From assembly GCF_000717715.1 (NCBI RefSeq), contig NZ_JOAI01000013.1:62001-126000 (forward strand): a DNA stretch of 64,000 nucleotides, given 5' to 3'. Source of the stretch: Streptomyces sp. NRRL B-24484. Its GTDB lineage: Bacteria > Actinomycetota > Actinomycetes > Streptomycetales > Streptomycetaceae. The notes under the pieces were generated by a model. That model was not told the origin of the DNA, did no database searches, and was given only the letters and a program-made list of their open reading frames with translations. Each line of letters starts with the position of its first letter. The stretch's first letter is position 1. Of the stretch, positions 52,629 through 62,790 are shown one piece after another. Position numbers and translations under genes: made by a program.

Positions 52629-54404
52629 TCAGCCCAGGTCGGGGGCCGGGTGGAGTTCGATCTTGCGGGGGTGGGCGTCGCCGAGTTCGAGGAGGGTGAG
52701 CTCGTTGCGGCCGGGGCGGAGGAGGGGCTGCGGGCAGTAGAGCGTGGTCTGCGGGCCCCGGGCGTCGTAGCGGCCCAGCAGGAACCCGTTGACCCACAGG
52801 TAGCCGCGGACGCCGCCCGGCACCGCGAGGAAGGCGTCCCCGTCGGCCGTCAGGTCGAGCACGCCCCGGAGGAGGCGCTCCGCCCCGCCCGTCCCGTCCT
52901 CCGGCTCGGGCCCGAAGTCCGCGGCTGGCAGCGGGTCGAGCCGCAGCGGTTCGGCCCGCCACCCGTGCAGGTACTGCCGTTCGTGCCGGAGGCCGTCCAC
53001 GCCCTTGGTCTCGCCCACCAGCGGCCCGTAGTTGACCCGCCCGAGCGACTCCGCCAGGAGTTCGAGCACGGCCCCGCCCGGCACCGCGAGCTCCGGCTGC
53101 GCGACGCCGCGCTCCAGGTCGGCCGTCCGGACCCCGTCGACCCGCAGCACCGCCCGGTCCCGCAGCCCCTCCACGGTGAGCGGCAGGTCCGGCCGCCCGT
53201 CCGGCACCCGGACGGTGTAGCGGACCAGCCCGTGCTCCAGCCCGAGTTCCTCGAACCGCGGCGGCACCGGCGCGTGGACCGCCGGCCCGAACGGCAGCGC
53301 GGCCGATTCGGTGAGGGCGACCGCCGGGGCCTCCAGGACCGGCGGCAGCTCGGGCAGCGCAGGCTCCCGGTCGTCCAGGAACCGCGCCTCCTCCGGGTGC
53401 GCCGCGGCGAACCCGGCGAGCACCTCGCGGAAGAGCGCGAACTTCTCCGTCGGTGCGCCCCGCTCGTCCAGCGGGGCGTCGTAGTCGTAGGAGGTGGTCA
53501 CCGGCTGGTACGGCGAGTGCGTCCACCCGGTGGAGTTGAACGGCGGGTCGGCGTGGTTGGCGCCCGCGCCGGTGCCGAAGTTGGTGCCGCCGTGCGCCAT
53601 GTAGAGGTTGACCGAGGCACCGGCGGCGAGGATCCGCCGCAGGGTGTCGGCGGCGTCCCGGGCGTCGCGGGTGTGGTGCGGCCGGCCCCAGTGATCGAAC
53701 CAGCCGTTCCAGAACTCCATGCAGAACGGCGGGTCCTCGGGCCGGTGCCGGCGCAGCGCCGCGAAGCCCTCCTCGGGGGCGGAGCCGAAGTTGACGGTGG
53801 CGAGCACTCCGGGCAGCGTCCCGCCGGTGAGCATGTGGTCCTCCGGCCCGTCGGAGGTGAACAGCGGGACGGTCACCCCGCGCCGCGGCAGGCCGTCCGC
53901 GAGGTGCCGCAGGTAGGTGGTGTCGCTGCCGAAGGAGCCGTACTCGTTCTCGACCTGCACCATCAGCACGTTCCCGCCCCGGTCGACCTGCCGGGCGACC
54001 ACGGCCGGCATCAGCTCGTCGAGGAAGGCGTCCACGGCCGCCAGGTACTCCGGGTCGGCCGTCCGCACCCGCCGCCCCACCCGCGCGGTCAGCCAGCCGG
54101 GCAGTCCGCCGTTGTCCCACTCCGCGCAGATGTACGGGCCCGGCCGGACGATCGCCCACAGCCCCTGCCGGGCCGCCTCGTCGAGGAAGGCACCGAGCTC
54201 CGCCGTCCGCTCGTACCGGCCCGGCGCCGGCTCGTGCAGGTTCCAGGCCACGTACGTCTCGACCGTGTTCAGCCCCATCGCGCGGACGGCGGCCAGCCGC
54301 GCGGGCCACTGCTCGGGGCGGGTGCGGAAGTAGTGCACGGCACCGGACAGGATGCGCAGCGGGCGCCCGTCCAGCCGGAAACCCGCGGAGTCGTAGGTCA
54401 ACAT
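52629..54404 (-). CDS. beta-galactosidase, glycoside hydrolase family 35
   Basis: This 591-residue enzyme has GH35 marks: ILSGAVHYFRTRPEQWPARLAAVRAMGLNTVETYVAWNLHEP in the N-terminal barrel (given here as the region 19-59), ICAEWDNGGLP, the acid/base E154 in VQVENEYGSFG and the nucleophile E230 in FCMEFWNGWFDHWG. The C-terminal half has jelly-roll domains ending LRPGRNELTLLELG. No signal peptide is visible, so it acts in the cytoplasm on imported galactosides. It diverges from an AraC-family gene that likely controls it. Confidence 0.93.
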   Translation of the reverse strand: MLTYDSAGFRLDGRPLRILSGAVHYFRTRPEQWPARLAAVRAMGLNTVETYVAWNLHEPAPGRYERTAELGAFLDEAARQGLWAIVRPGPYICAEWDNGGLPGWLTARVGRRVRTADPEYLAAVDAFLDELMPAVVARQVDRGGNVLMVQVENEYGSFGSDTTYLRHLADGLPRRGVTVPLFTSDGPEDHMLTGGTLPGVLATVNFGSAPEEGFAALRRHRPEDPPFCMEFWNGWFDHWGRPHHTRDARDAADTLRRILAAGASVNLYMAHGGTNFGTGAGANHADPPFNSTGWTHSPYQPVTTSYDYDAPLDERGAPTEKFALFREVLAGFAAAHPEEARFLDDREPALPELPPVLEAPAVALTESAALPFGPAVHAPVPPRFEELGLEHGLVRYTVRVPDGRPDLPLTVEGLRDRAVLRVDGVRTADLERGVAQPELAVPGGAVLELLAESLGRVNYGPLVGETKGVDGLRHERQYLHGWRAEPLRLDPLPAADFGPEPEDGTGGAERLLRGVLDLTADGDAFLAVPGGVRGYLWVNGFLLGRYDARGPQTTLYCPQPLLRPGRNELTLLELGDAHPRKIELHPAPDLG

Positions 54405-54536
54405 GCCCCCAGCCTGCCCGGGTGCCGGAGCCGCGGCCATGGACAAACCCCGGGCGGGTGTTGGACTGTCGTCCCCGGCGGCCGTCCTGATCAGCGTCCG
54501 AAGGTCGTCCCGACCCGTCGTCCCCGGAGGTGGGCC

Positions 54537-55391
54537 GTGCAGCGCTGGTGGCACTACCTGACGCCCGGTCCGGCCCAGCTGGCCACCGGGCTCGCCTGCC
54601 TGGGCGTCGGCATGCAGCGCGGCCGGCTGCCCGTGGTCGGGCCGCGCACCCTGGACCGCTGGGTGGCCGTGGTCGTCACCGCCGGCCGCGGCTGGTACGC
54701 GGCGCCGGACGGCTCCCGCCGCACGGTGGCCGCCCCCGCGGTGGTCTGGCTGCGCCCCGGCGTGCCGCACCACTACGCACCGGACGCCGACGGCTGGTCC
54801 GAGTCCTTCGTGGACTTCACCGGCCCCGCCCTGGCCGGCTACGCCGGACTCGGCCTGCTGCCGGACGAGGAGGTGGTGCCGCTGCTCGCCGCCGACCGCG
54901 CCCAGCGGGTGATCGCCCGGATCGCCGGCGCCTGCCGCCGCGGCGGTCCGCTGGTGGACCCCGAGGCCGCCGCCGCGGTGCACGAGCTGCTGGTCGAGCT
55001 GCACCGCCAGCGGGCCGACCTCGACCCGCGCGGCGGCACCGTGCTGGAGGCCCTGCGCAGGGACGCCTTCCTGCCGCTGCCGGTCGCCGAGCACGCCCGC
55101 CGGGCCGGGCTGACGGTGGCCGGGCTGCGCCGGGCCGTCCGCGCGGTGGGCGAGACCGGGCCGAAGGAGTACCTGATGGCGGTGCGGCTCAGCGAGGCCA
55201 AGCTGCTGCTCGCCGCGGGGGAGCTGCCGGTGGCGGCGGTGGCCCGCCGGGTGGGCTACGAGGACCCGGCGTACTTCACCCGGCTGTTCACCCGCCGGGT
55301 CGGCGTCGCCCCCTCGGTCTTCCGGGAGCGCGAGCAGCGGGGGGAGCTCCCGCCGCGGGGCAGTGCCGGGGCCGGGGCGGCGACCGACTAA
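54537..55391 (+). CDS. AraC-family transcriptional regulator
   Basis: This 284-residue regulator has an N-terminal cupin-like sensing domain (GRGWYAAPDGSRRTVAAPAVVWLRPGVPHHY is the arm and beta-barrel region) and a C-terminal double helix-turn-helix: LPVAEHARRAGLTVAGLRRAVRAVGETGPKEYLMAVRLSEA and LPVAAVARRVGYEDPAYFTRLFTRRVGVAPSVFRE. It diverges from the GH35 gene by 132 bp and probably activates it in response to a sugar. GGAGGT lies 5 nt before GTG 54537. Confidence 0.9.
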   Translation: MQRWWHYLTPGPAQLATGLACLGVGMQRGRLPVVGPRTLDRWVAVVVTAGRGWYAAPDGSRRTVAAPAVVWLRPGVPHHYAPDADGWSESFVDFTGPALAGYAGLGLLPDEEVVPLLAADRAQRVIARIAGACRRGGPLVDPEAAAAVHELLVELHRQRADLDPRGGTVLEALRRDAFLPLPVAEHARRAGLTVAGLRRAVRAVGETGPKEYLMAVRLSEAKLLLAAGELPVAAVARRVGYEDPAYFTRLFTRRVGVAPSVFREREQRGELPPRGSAGAGAATD

Positions 55392-55400
55392 CCTCGAAGC

Positions 55401-55490
55401 GTGGACCCGAAGACTCGCATGCGGATCGTGACCGGCGCGCTGGTGCTGCTGCTCGTGGTGGTGGTCGTCAGCTCGCTCGTGGGCAAGTGA
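55401..55490 (+). CDS. 29-residue single-helix membrane peptide
   Basis: The frame reads MDPKTRMRI, then the hydrophobic VTGALVLLLVVVVVSSLV, then GK. It is one short transmembrane helix with a positive N-terminus. TAACCT stands exactly 6 nt before the GTG, the leaderless pattern seen at many genes here, and a strong terminator follows 24 bp after the stop. These flanking signals are the reason to accept such a short gene. Function is unknown. Confidence 0.5.
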   Translation: MDPKTRMRIVTGALVLLLVVVVVSSLVGK

Positions 55491-55514
55491 CCGGAGCCGG
55501 GCCCGCCCGGCACC

Positions 55515-55560
55515 GGACGGCGAAGGGCCACCGCCCGGAGGCGGTGGCCCTTCGCCGTCC
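55515..55560. terminator. long bidirectional hairpin terminator
   Basis: GGACGGCGAAGGGCCACCGCC and its exact complement form a 21-bp perfect stem with a 4-nt loop. It serves the small gene on the left and serC on the right. Confidence 0.88.
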
Positions 55561-55567
55561 GCGGACG

Positions 55568-56695
<1,128 letters not shown>

Positions 56696-56758
56696 CTACT
56701 GCCCCGGACGGTGGTACGGGGGCGGACGTCCGCCCGCTGAGATGTGGTCACCGCACGT

Positions 56759-56794
56759 TCGGGGCGGGCCCGGGCACGCCCGGACCCGCCCCGA
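56759..56794 (-). terminator. terminator after the citrate synthase gene
   Basis: TCGGGGCGGG and CCCGCCCCGA flank the inner pair CCGGGC/CCCGG around a short ACG loop, giving a long GC-rich stem 12 bp beyond the stop codon. Confidence 0.75.
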
Positions 56795-56805
56795 CGAGCG
56801 AAGCG

Positions 56806-57906
56806 TCAGTGCGCGATCGAGTCGTAGCCCTCGACCTCGCGCGGGCTGCGCGGGCCCGGGCCGATGTAGCGCGCGGAGGGGCGCACGAGGCGACCCGTGC
56901 GCTTCTGCTCCAGGATGTGCGCCGACCAGCCGGCGGTACGGGCGCAGGTGAACATCGAGGTGAACATGTGCGCCGGGACCTCGGCGAAGTCCAGCATGAT
57001 CGCGGCCCAGAACTCCACGTTGGTGGCGAGCACGCGGTCGGGGCGGCGGTTGTGCAGCTCCTCCAGCGCGGCCTTCTCCAGCGCCTCGGCGATCTCGAAG
57101 CGCGGGGCGCCGAGCTCCTTGGCGGTGCGGCGCAGCACGCGGGCGCGCGGGTCCTCGGCGCGGTACACGCGGTGGCCGAAGCCCATCAGGCGCTCGCCCT
57201 TGTCCAGCGCCTTCTTGACGTAGCCGGCCGCGTCGCCGGTGCGCTCGATCTCCTCGATCATGCCGAGCACGCGGGACGGGGCGCCGCCGTGCAGCGGGCC
57301 GGACATCGCGCCGACCGCACCGGAGAGCGCGGCCGCGACGTCGGCGCCGGTGGAGGCGATGACGCGGGCGGTGAAGGTGGAGGCGTTCATGCCGTGCTCG
57401 GCGGCGGACGTCCAGTAGGCGTCGACGGCCTTGACGTGGCGCGGGTCCGGCTCGCCGCGCCAGCGGATCATGAACCGCTCGACGACCGTCTCGGCCTTGT
57501 CGATCTCGCGCTGCGGCACCATCGGCAGGCCCTGGCCGCGGGCGGACTGGGCGACGTACGACAGCGCCATGACCGCGGCCCGGGCGAGGTCGTCGCGGGC
57601 CTGGTCGGCGGAGATGTCGAGCAGCGGCTTGAGGCCCCAGACCGGGGCGAGCATGGCGAGGGCGGACTGCACGTCCACCCGGATGTCGCCGGAGTGCACC
57701 GGGATCGGGAACGGCTCGGCCGCGGGCAGGCCGGGGTTGAACTTGCCGTCGACCAGCAGACCCCAGACGTGGCCGAAGGAGACGTGGCCCACCAGGTCGT
57801 CGATGTCCACGCCGCGGTAGCGCAGGGCGCCGCCCTCACGGTCGGGTTCGGCGATCTCGCTCTCGAAGGCGACGACACCTTCGAGCCCGGGTACGAAGTC
57901 GGACAT
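56806..57906 (-). CDS. citrate synthase (second type)
   Basis: This 366-residue citrate synthase condenses oxaloacetate and acetyl-CoA (or a related acyl-CoA). Family residues are seen in LRYRGVDIDDLV, SGPLHGGAPSRVLGMIEEI, the oxaloacetate-binding MGFGHRVYRAEDPRARVL and NVEFWAAIMLDFAEVPAHMFTSMF with the catalytic Asp. It is of the shorter form common as a second citrate or methylcitrate synthase in actinobacteria. AAGGAG lies 9 nt before ATG 57906. It diverges from pdxH. Confidence 0.92.
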   Translation of the reverse strand: MSDFVPGLEGVVAFESEIAEPDREGGALRYRGVDIDDLVGHVSFGHVWGLLVDGKFNPGLPAAEPFPIPVHSGDIRVDVQSALAMLAPVWGLKPLLDISADQARDDLARAAVMALSYVAQSARGQGLPMVPQREIDKAETVVERFMIRWRGEPDPRHVKAVDAYWTSAAEHGMNASTFTARVIASTGADVAAALSGAVGAMSGPLHGGAPSRVLGMIEEIERTGDAAGYVKKALDKGERLMGFGHRVYRAEDPRARVLRRTAKELGAPRFEIAEALEKAALEELHNRRPDRVLATNVEFWAAIMLDFAEVPAHMFTSMFTCARTAGWSAHILEQKRTGRLVRPSARYIGPGPRSPREVEGYDSIAH

Positions 57907-58230
57907 CAGACGGCTCCTTCAGTGATCCGATCCGGCGCGCCGCGGCGAGTGGTGCGGCGTGCCGGGTGATCGTGGGTGGTTGGCACTCGGTGTCAGCCTG
58001 GCAGGCACGGCGTGCATTGCGCCATACACCACGACGGTGATGTTTCCCCCAAGCGACGCCCGACCGCGCAGGCGTCCGGCGTCATCGGCGGACACCCGGG
58101 AGAAAACCGGTCCATAGCGGACGGTTCCCGGGGCGGCCACCGCCCGAGCGGTGGCGTGACACCTTAACTCCCCCCGGGGTTTGCCGGGACGTAGCAGCCC
58201 GCAGCGCTTGTCGTACGGGATGATGTTGCC
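57907..58230. other. 324-bp divergent promoter region between citrate synthase and pdxH
   Basis: No gene or clear RNA element is seen. CGGACACCCGGGAG and similar GC-rich short repeats occur, and an imperfect hairpin GGCCACCGCCCGAGCGGTGGC lies at 58134-58154. Promoters for both flanking genes must be here, but I cannot assign boxes with confidence. Confidence 0.4.
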
Positions 58231-58932
58231 GTGCCTACCGCGGAACGACCCCCGACTGCCCTGACCACGCCGGCCGACCCCCGGCCGGGCCCGGACCTCG
58301 CCGTCATGCGCAAGCACTACCAGCACGAGGGCCTGGCCGAGGGCGACGTGGCCGCCGACCCGGTGACCCAGTTCACCAAGTGGTTCCACGAGGCGGACGA
58401 GGCGGGCGTCGTCGAGCCGAACGCCATGGTGCTCTCCACCGCGGACGCGGCCGGCCGGCCCAGCTCGCGCACCGTGCTGCTCAAGGGGTACGACCTCCGC
58501 GGATTCGTCTTCTACACCAACTACGGCTCCCGCAAGGGCGGCGAACTCGCTGTCAACCCGCAGGCCGCCCTGCTCTTCCCGTGGATCGAGCTGGCCCGCC
58601 AGGTGATCGTCTGCGGCCGCGTCGAGAAGGTCGGCCGGGACGAGACCGCGGCCTACTTCCGCACCCGGCCGCACGGCTCCCAGCTCGGCGCCTGGGCCAG
58701 CGAGCAGTCCAGCCCGGTCGCCGGCCGCGAGGTCCTGGAACAGCGCTACGCCGACCTCGCCGCCCGCTACCCCGAGGGCGAGGGCGTCCCCGTGCCCCCG
58801 TTCTGGGGCGGCTACCGGGTCGTCCCGGAGAGCGTGGAGTTCTGGCAGGGCCGCGAGAACCGCCTCCACGACCGCCTGGTCTTCGTCGCGGAGGGTGACG
58901 AGGGCTGGCGCGTCGAGCGACTGTGCCCCTGA
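58231..58932 (+). CDS. pdxH: pyridoxamine 5'-phosphate oxidase
   Basis: This 233-residue FMN enzyme makes pyridoxal 5'-phosphate. Family segments are [121 protein letters not shown] and the C-terminal [11 protein letters not shown] 58231 is chosen, with GGGA upstream. The Fxs locus begins 233 bp after its stop in the same direction. Confidence 0.95.
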   Translation: MPTAERPPTALTTPADPRPGPDLAVMRKHYQHEGLAEGDVAADPVTQFTKWFHEADEAGVVEPNAMVLSTADAAGRPSSRTVLLKGYDLRGFVFYTNYGSRKGGELAVNPQAALLFPWIELARQVIVCGRVEKVGRDETAAYFRTRPHGSQLGAWASEQSSPVAGREVLEQRYADLAARYPEGEGVPVPPFWGGYRVVPESVEFWQGRENRLHDRLVFVAEGDEGWRVERLCP

Positions 58933-59165
58933 TCGAGCATCCTGTCGCGCCGGACTCATCCGAACGGTTCGGTATACCCGATTCGGAGCAAGAGGAAACC
59001 CTGATAGCGCGTCAAACTCGTTCTGATTGGGCATAATGTCCCCGGGGCCACGGGCCCGGGGCCGGACGGGAGCATTGACCGTACCGTACCGGAGCGGTGC
59101 CATTTCGGGTCTCGCCTTGCCGTACTCCCCATTGGCGCTTTGATCTCGCAGAATCGAGACTTCCC

Positions 59166-59348
59166 ATGGTCGCTGCACTCGCCACCCGGCCTGTCGACGA
59201 CGCGTCCGCCGAGGAAGCCGTCACACGGCCTTCCCTTGCCGCGCTCGCCGCTCTGGGATCGGACGAACTGACCGCGCAGCTGCACCGCGCGCTGCCCGGC
59301 GCGGACGCCGGCCAGGTGGCCGTGGCCGCCTTCAACTCGTCCATCTGA
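59166..59348 (+). CDS. fxsA: FxSxx-COOH precursor (FxsA)
   Basis: This 60-residue protein ends VAVAAFNSSI, so the last five residues are F56-N57-S58-S59-I60, the FxSxx-COOH signature. The preceding leader (about 50 residues) is acidic and helical, with SLAALAALGSDELTAQLHRALPGADAGQ as the likely maturase-binding part. In the characterised family the maturase links the Phe ring to the beta carbon of the Ser two residues on. The stop is 6 bp before the fxsB start. No strong ribosome-binding site precedes ATG 59166. CATAAT at 59032 or TTTGAT at 59139 could be -10 boxes. Confidence 0.92.
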   Translation: MVAALATRPVDDASAEEAVTRPSLAALAALGSDELTAQLHRALPGADAGQVAVAAFNSSI

Positions 59349-59354
59349 CCGGGC

Positions 59355-61760
59355 GTGGCAGCGTCCGGCAGCCCGCACGACGCGGCTGCCGCGCCGGTGG
59401 TGCCGTTCTCGCAGTTCGTGGTGAAGGTGCACAGTCGCTGCGACCTGGCCTGTGACCACTGCTACGTCTACGAGCACGCCGACACCAGCTGGCGGGGGAA
59501 ACCGAAGGCCGTCACGGGGGAGGTCCTCGCCCGGACGGCCGACCGGATCGCCGACCACGTCCGCGCCCACTCCCTGCCCGCCGTGCACGTCGTGCTGCAC
59601 GGCGGGGAACCCCTGCTGGCCGGCCCGGCACTGCTGCGCCGGGCCGCCGAGGAACTGCACCGGGCCCTGCCCGACGGCTGCGCCCTCGACCTGCGGATCC
59701 ACACCAACGCGGTGCTGCTGAGCCCCGCGTTCCTCGACCTCTTCGCCGAGTACGGGATCAAGGTCGGGGTTTCCCTGGACGGCGACCCGGTCTCGAACGA
59801 CAGGCACCGCCGCTTCGCCGACGGCCGCTCCAGCCACGCCAAGGTCCTGAAGGCCCTGGACCTGCTGCGCCGCCCCGAGTACCGGCACCTCTACGCCGGA
59901 CTGCTCTGCACGATCGACGTCGAGAACGACCCGATCGCCGTGTACGAGGCGCTCCTCGCCGAGGCGCCGCCGCGGATCGACTTCCTGCTCCCGCACGCCA
60001 CCTGGGACACGCCGCCGCCCCGGCCCGAGCACCTCGGCACGCACCCCTACGCCGACTGGCTGCTGGCGATCCACGAACGGTGGAGCGCCGACGGCCGCCC
60101 GGTGCCGGTGCGGATCTTCGACTCGGTCCACCGCACCCTTCGCGGCCGCTCCAGTCTCACCGAGTCCCTCGGCCTCGACCCCGCCGACCTCGTGGTGATC
60201 GACACCGACGGCGGCTTCGAGCAGGCGGACAGCCTCAAGACCGCCTACGACGGCGCCCCGGCCACCGGGTTCACCGTCTTCGAGCACAGCCTCGACCGGG
60301 TCGCCGACCACCCCGGCATGCGCGAACGACAGTCCGGCCTGGCCGGGCTGGCCGAGCAGTGCCGCGGCTGCCCCGTCGTCCGCTCCTGCGGCGGCGGGCT
60401 CTACGCACACCGCTGGCGCACCGGCGGCAGCGGTTTCGCCAATCCCTCGGTCTTCTGCGGAGACCTGATGCACCTGATCACCACCGTCCGCGACCGCATC
60501 GGCCCGGCCACCTCCGTGCCCGCCCAGGCCGCACCCGTCGAATCCGATCTGACGGAGGAGCAGTTCGACCGGCTGGCCCGGGGCCACGGCGACCGCGCCA
60601 CCGTCGAAGCCCTCGCCGCCGCCCAACTCGGCCTCACCCGGCGCATGGTGGCCGCCCTCGCGGACGGCCGCCCGGACGCCTGGCAGCTGCTCGCCGAGCT
60701 GGACGGCCGCGCCCCGCACGCCCTGGACGCCGTCCTCGCCCACCCCTACGCCCGGGCCTGGGCGGCCCGCTGCCTGCGCGGCGAACGCGGCGCCGACCTC
60801 GGTGGCCTGGCCGAACTCGCCGCCGCCGCGGCACTGCGTGCACGCGTCGACGTCGACCTGCCGGTCCCCGTCCGCGACGGCGCCGTGCACCTGCCCACCC
60901 TCGGCCGGCTCCTGGTCGGCGGCGCCGGCGAGGCCCGCCTCACCGCCACCGCCGAGGGCTTCGCCGTCCGCGGCGTGACGGTCGGGTGGGACACCCCGGC
61001 CGGCACCGCCTGGCAGCCCGTCCGCCGGGTCGCCCTGCCCGGCTGGACGGTCGCCCTGGAGGACACCGACCCGCAGCGCGACAGCCACCAGTGGCCCGCC
61101 GCGGACCGGCTCCCCGAGGACGAGCTGCTCGCCTGGACGGGCGCCCTGCGCGAGGCCTGGGAACTCATCGGCCGCGACCTGCCGGGGCACGCGCCCGGGC
61201 TCGCCGCGGGCCTGTCCACCGTCACCCCGCTGCGGCCCGGCCCGCCCGGCCGGGACGTCAGCGCCGCCGCCCGGCAGGCCTTCGGCGCCGTCGGCATCGC
61301 CCGGCCCGCCACCGCGCCGATCCTCGCGCTGCTGCTGGTGCACGAGTTCCAGCACGTCAAGCTGGGGGCGGTGCTCGACCGGCACGAGCTGTACGACCCG
61401 GCGGACGACCGGCTGTACCACGCCCCCTGGCGGCCCGACCCGCGTCCGCTGGAGGGACTGCTCCAGGGCACCTACGCGCACCTCGCGGTGACCGAGTTCT
61501 GGGCGGGCCGGGTGCGCGCCTACGACGGCCTGCCCGGTGCCGCCGCCGAGCACGCCCGGCTGCAGCTGGCCCGCTGGCGGGCGCACACCGCCACCGCGGT
61601 GGAGGACCTCGCGGGCTCCGGCTCGCTGACCCCGCTCGGCGACCGCCTGGTGGCCGGCATGCGCGCCGCGGTGACCCCGTGGCTGTCCGTGCCGGTCGGG
61701 GCCGTCGCCGAGACCGCCGTCCGCGCCGAGACCGCCGCACCGCCCACCGCAGTCCGCTGA
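59355..61760 (+). CDS. fxsB: FxsB cyclophane-forming radical SAM/SPASM maturase fused to a HExxH domain
   Basis: This 801-residue enzyme acts on the FxsA tail. Residues 1-380 are the maturase: radical SAM cluster cysteines C29-x3-C33-x2-C36 in CDLACDHCYVYEH, VLHGGEPLLAGPALL, and the SPASM-type cluster C336, C339, C345 in CRGCPVVRSCGGGLYAHRW. The remaining 420 residues are an added domain with H663-E-F-Q-H667 (LLVHEFQHVKLGAVLD), matching the HExxH putative peptide-modification family seen near Fxs genes. A stand-alone maturase would be about half this size. GTG 59355 is 6 bp after the fxsA stop with no clear ribosome-binding site, so translation is probably coupled. Confidence 0.92.
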   Translation: MAASGSPHDAAAAPVVPFSQFVVKVHSRCDLACDHCYVYEHADTSWRGKPKAVTGEVLARTADRIADHVRAHSLPAVHVVLHGGEPLLAGPALLRRAAEELHRALPDGCALDLRIHTNAVLLSPAFLDLFAEYGIKVGVSLDGDPVSNDRHRRFADGRSSHAKVLKALDLLRRPEYRHLYAGLLCTIDVENDPIAVYEALLAEAPPRIDFLLPHATWDTPPPRPEHLGTHPYADWLLAIHERWSADGRPVPVRIFDSVHRTLRGRSSLTESLGLDPADLVVIDTDGGFEQADSLKTAYDGAPATGFTVFEHSLDRVADHPGMRERQSGLAGLAEQCRGCPVVRSCGGGLYAHRWRTGGSGFANPSVFCGDLMHLITTVRDRIGPATSVPAQAAPVESDLTEEQFDRLARGHGDRATVEALAAAQLGLTRRMVAALADGRPDAWQLLAELDGRAPHALDAVLAHPYARAWAARCLRGERGADLGGLAELAAAAALRARVDVDLPVPVRDGAVHLPTLGRLLVGGAGEARLTATAEGFAVRGVTVGWDTPAGTAWQPVRRVALPGWTVALEDTDPQRDSHQWPAADRLPEDELLAWTGALREAWELIGRDLPGHAPGLAAGLSTVTPLRPGPPGRDVSAAARQAFGAVGIARPATAPILALLLVHEFQHVKLGAVLDRHELYDPADDRLYHAPWRPDPRPLEGLLQGTYAHLAVTEFWAGRVRAYDGLPGAAAEHARLQLARWRAHTATAVEDLAGSGSLTPLGDRLVAGMRAAVTPWLSVPVGAVAETAVRAETAAPPTAVR

Positions 61761-61789
61761 GACCGCCGCAGCCAGGAGGGACCCCCGCC

Positions 61790-62698
61790 GTGTCCACCAC
61801 CGTCGCCGAACCGGGCACGCCGGCACCGCCGACCCTCCCCGTGGCGGGCGGCCCCCCGGTGGTCGAGCGGGTCGAACGGCCGGCCCGCACGCCGCAGCGC
61901 GACCCCTGGACGGTCGGCGACCTGACCCGCCAGCTCCGGGCGATGGGCCTGGGCCGGGGGGACACCGTCCTGGTGCAGTCCTCGCTGCGGCGGCTCGGCG
62001 AGCTCGCCGGCGGCGCCGCCACCCTGCTGGACGCGCTGCTGGAGACCGTCGGTCCGGACAACGGCACGGTGGTCGTCTACACCGCCTCGCCGGAGAACAG
62101 CGACACCTCCCGGCTGGCCCGCGAGCTGACCGCCGGCATGACGCTGGAGGAGGAGGCGGCGCACAAGCGGTCGATGCCCCCCTACGACCGGGCGGCCACC
62201 CGCACCTCGCCGGTGCTCGGCTGGTTCCCCGAGCACGTCCGCGCGCACGAGAAGGCGGTGCGCAGCGCCCATCCGCAGACCTCGTTCACGGCCGTCGGCG
62301 GCCGGGCGGCCGAACTCATGGCCGGGCACCGGCTGGAGAGCCACCTCGGCCCGCACTCGCCCGCCCAGAAGCTGTACGACGACCCGGACGCCCGTGCGCT
62401 GCTGATCGGCCTGCCGGTGTGGTGCTGCACCGCCTTCCACCTCGCCGAGTACCAGCTGCCGCACCCGCCCTCGCAGGTCTACGGCTGCGTGGTGCCCGAC
62501 CCGGACGGCGGGAGCCACTGGGAGCACTTCAACGCCGTCAAGCTGGTCGACGAGCACTTCATGCCGATGGGCCCGGTGCTGGAGAAGACCGTCGCCGGGC
62601 TCGTCAGCGGGCCCCTGGGCGATGCGGCGTGCTGGCTCGTGCCCGTTCGCGCCGGTGTCGATGCGGCGCGCAACTACATCGAAACGTGCGCCCGTTGA
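61790..62698 (+). CDS. AAC(3)-family N-acetyltransferase-fold protein in the Fxs locus
   Basis: This 302-residue protein matches the aminoglycoside 3-N-acetyltransferase fold (Antibiotic_NAT): WTVGDLTRQLRAMGLGRGDTVLVQSSLRRLGELAGGAATLLDALL, here in the region 40-85, then ARTSPVLGWFPE-like TRTSPVLGWFPEHVRA and VRSAHPQTSFTAVGGRA with H161, and the region LIGLPVWCCTAFHLAEYQLP. The family uses acetyl-CoA. Its position between fxsB and fxsC suggests modification of the Fxs product or a small molecule in this pathway, but true aminoglycoside acetylation is not excluded. AGGAGGGA lies 8 nt before GTG 61790. Confidence 0.88.
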   Translation: MSTTVAEPGTPAPPTLPVAGGPPVVERVERPARTPQRDPWTVGDLTRQLRAMGLGRGDTVLVQSSLRRLGELAGGAATLLDALLETVGPDNGTVVVYTASPENSDTSRLARELTAGMTLEEEAAHKRSMPPYDRAATRTSPVLGWFPEHVRAHEKAVRSAHPQTSFTAVGGRAAELMAGHRLESHLGPHSPAQKLYDDPDARALLIGLPVWCCTAFHLAEYQLPHPPSQVYGCVVPDPDGGSHWEHFNAVKLVDEHFMPMGPVLEKTVAGLVSGPLGDAACWLVPVRAGVDAARNYIETCAR

Positions 62699-62790
62699 CA
62701 CGTTCACGCGCTGTTCCGCCGGGGAAGGTCACCTTCCTAGACTGATCCCGTTCGGGGGTCGAGGTGCGGACGGTCTCGGGGGAGGCGCGT

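Noticed and set aside
61790..62698. Calling the AAC(3)-like gene an antibiotic resistance determinant
   Set aside because: Its position between fxsB and fxsC and the lack of any antibiotic genes nearby argue for a role in the Fxs system.
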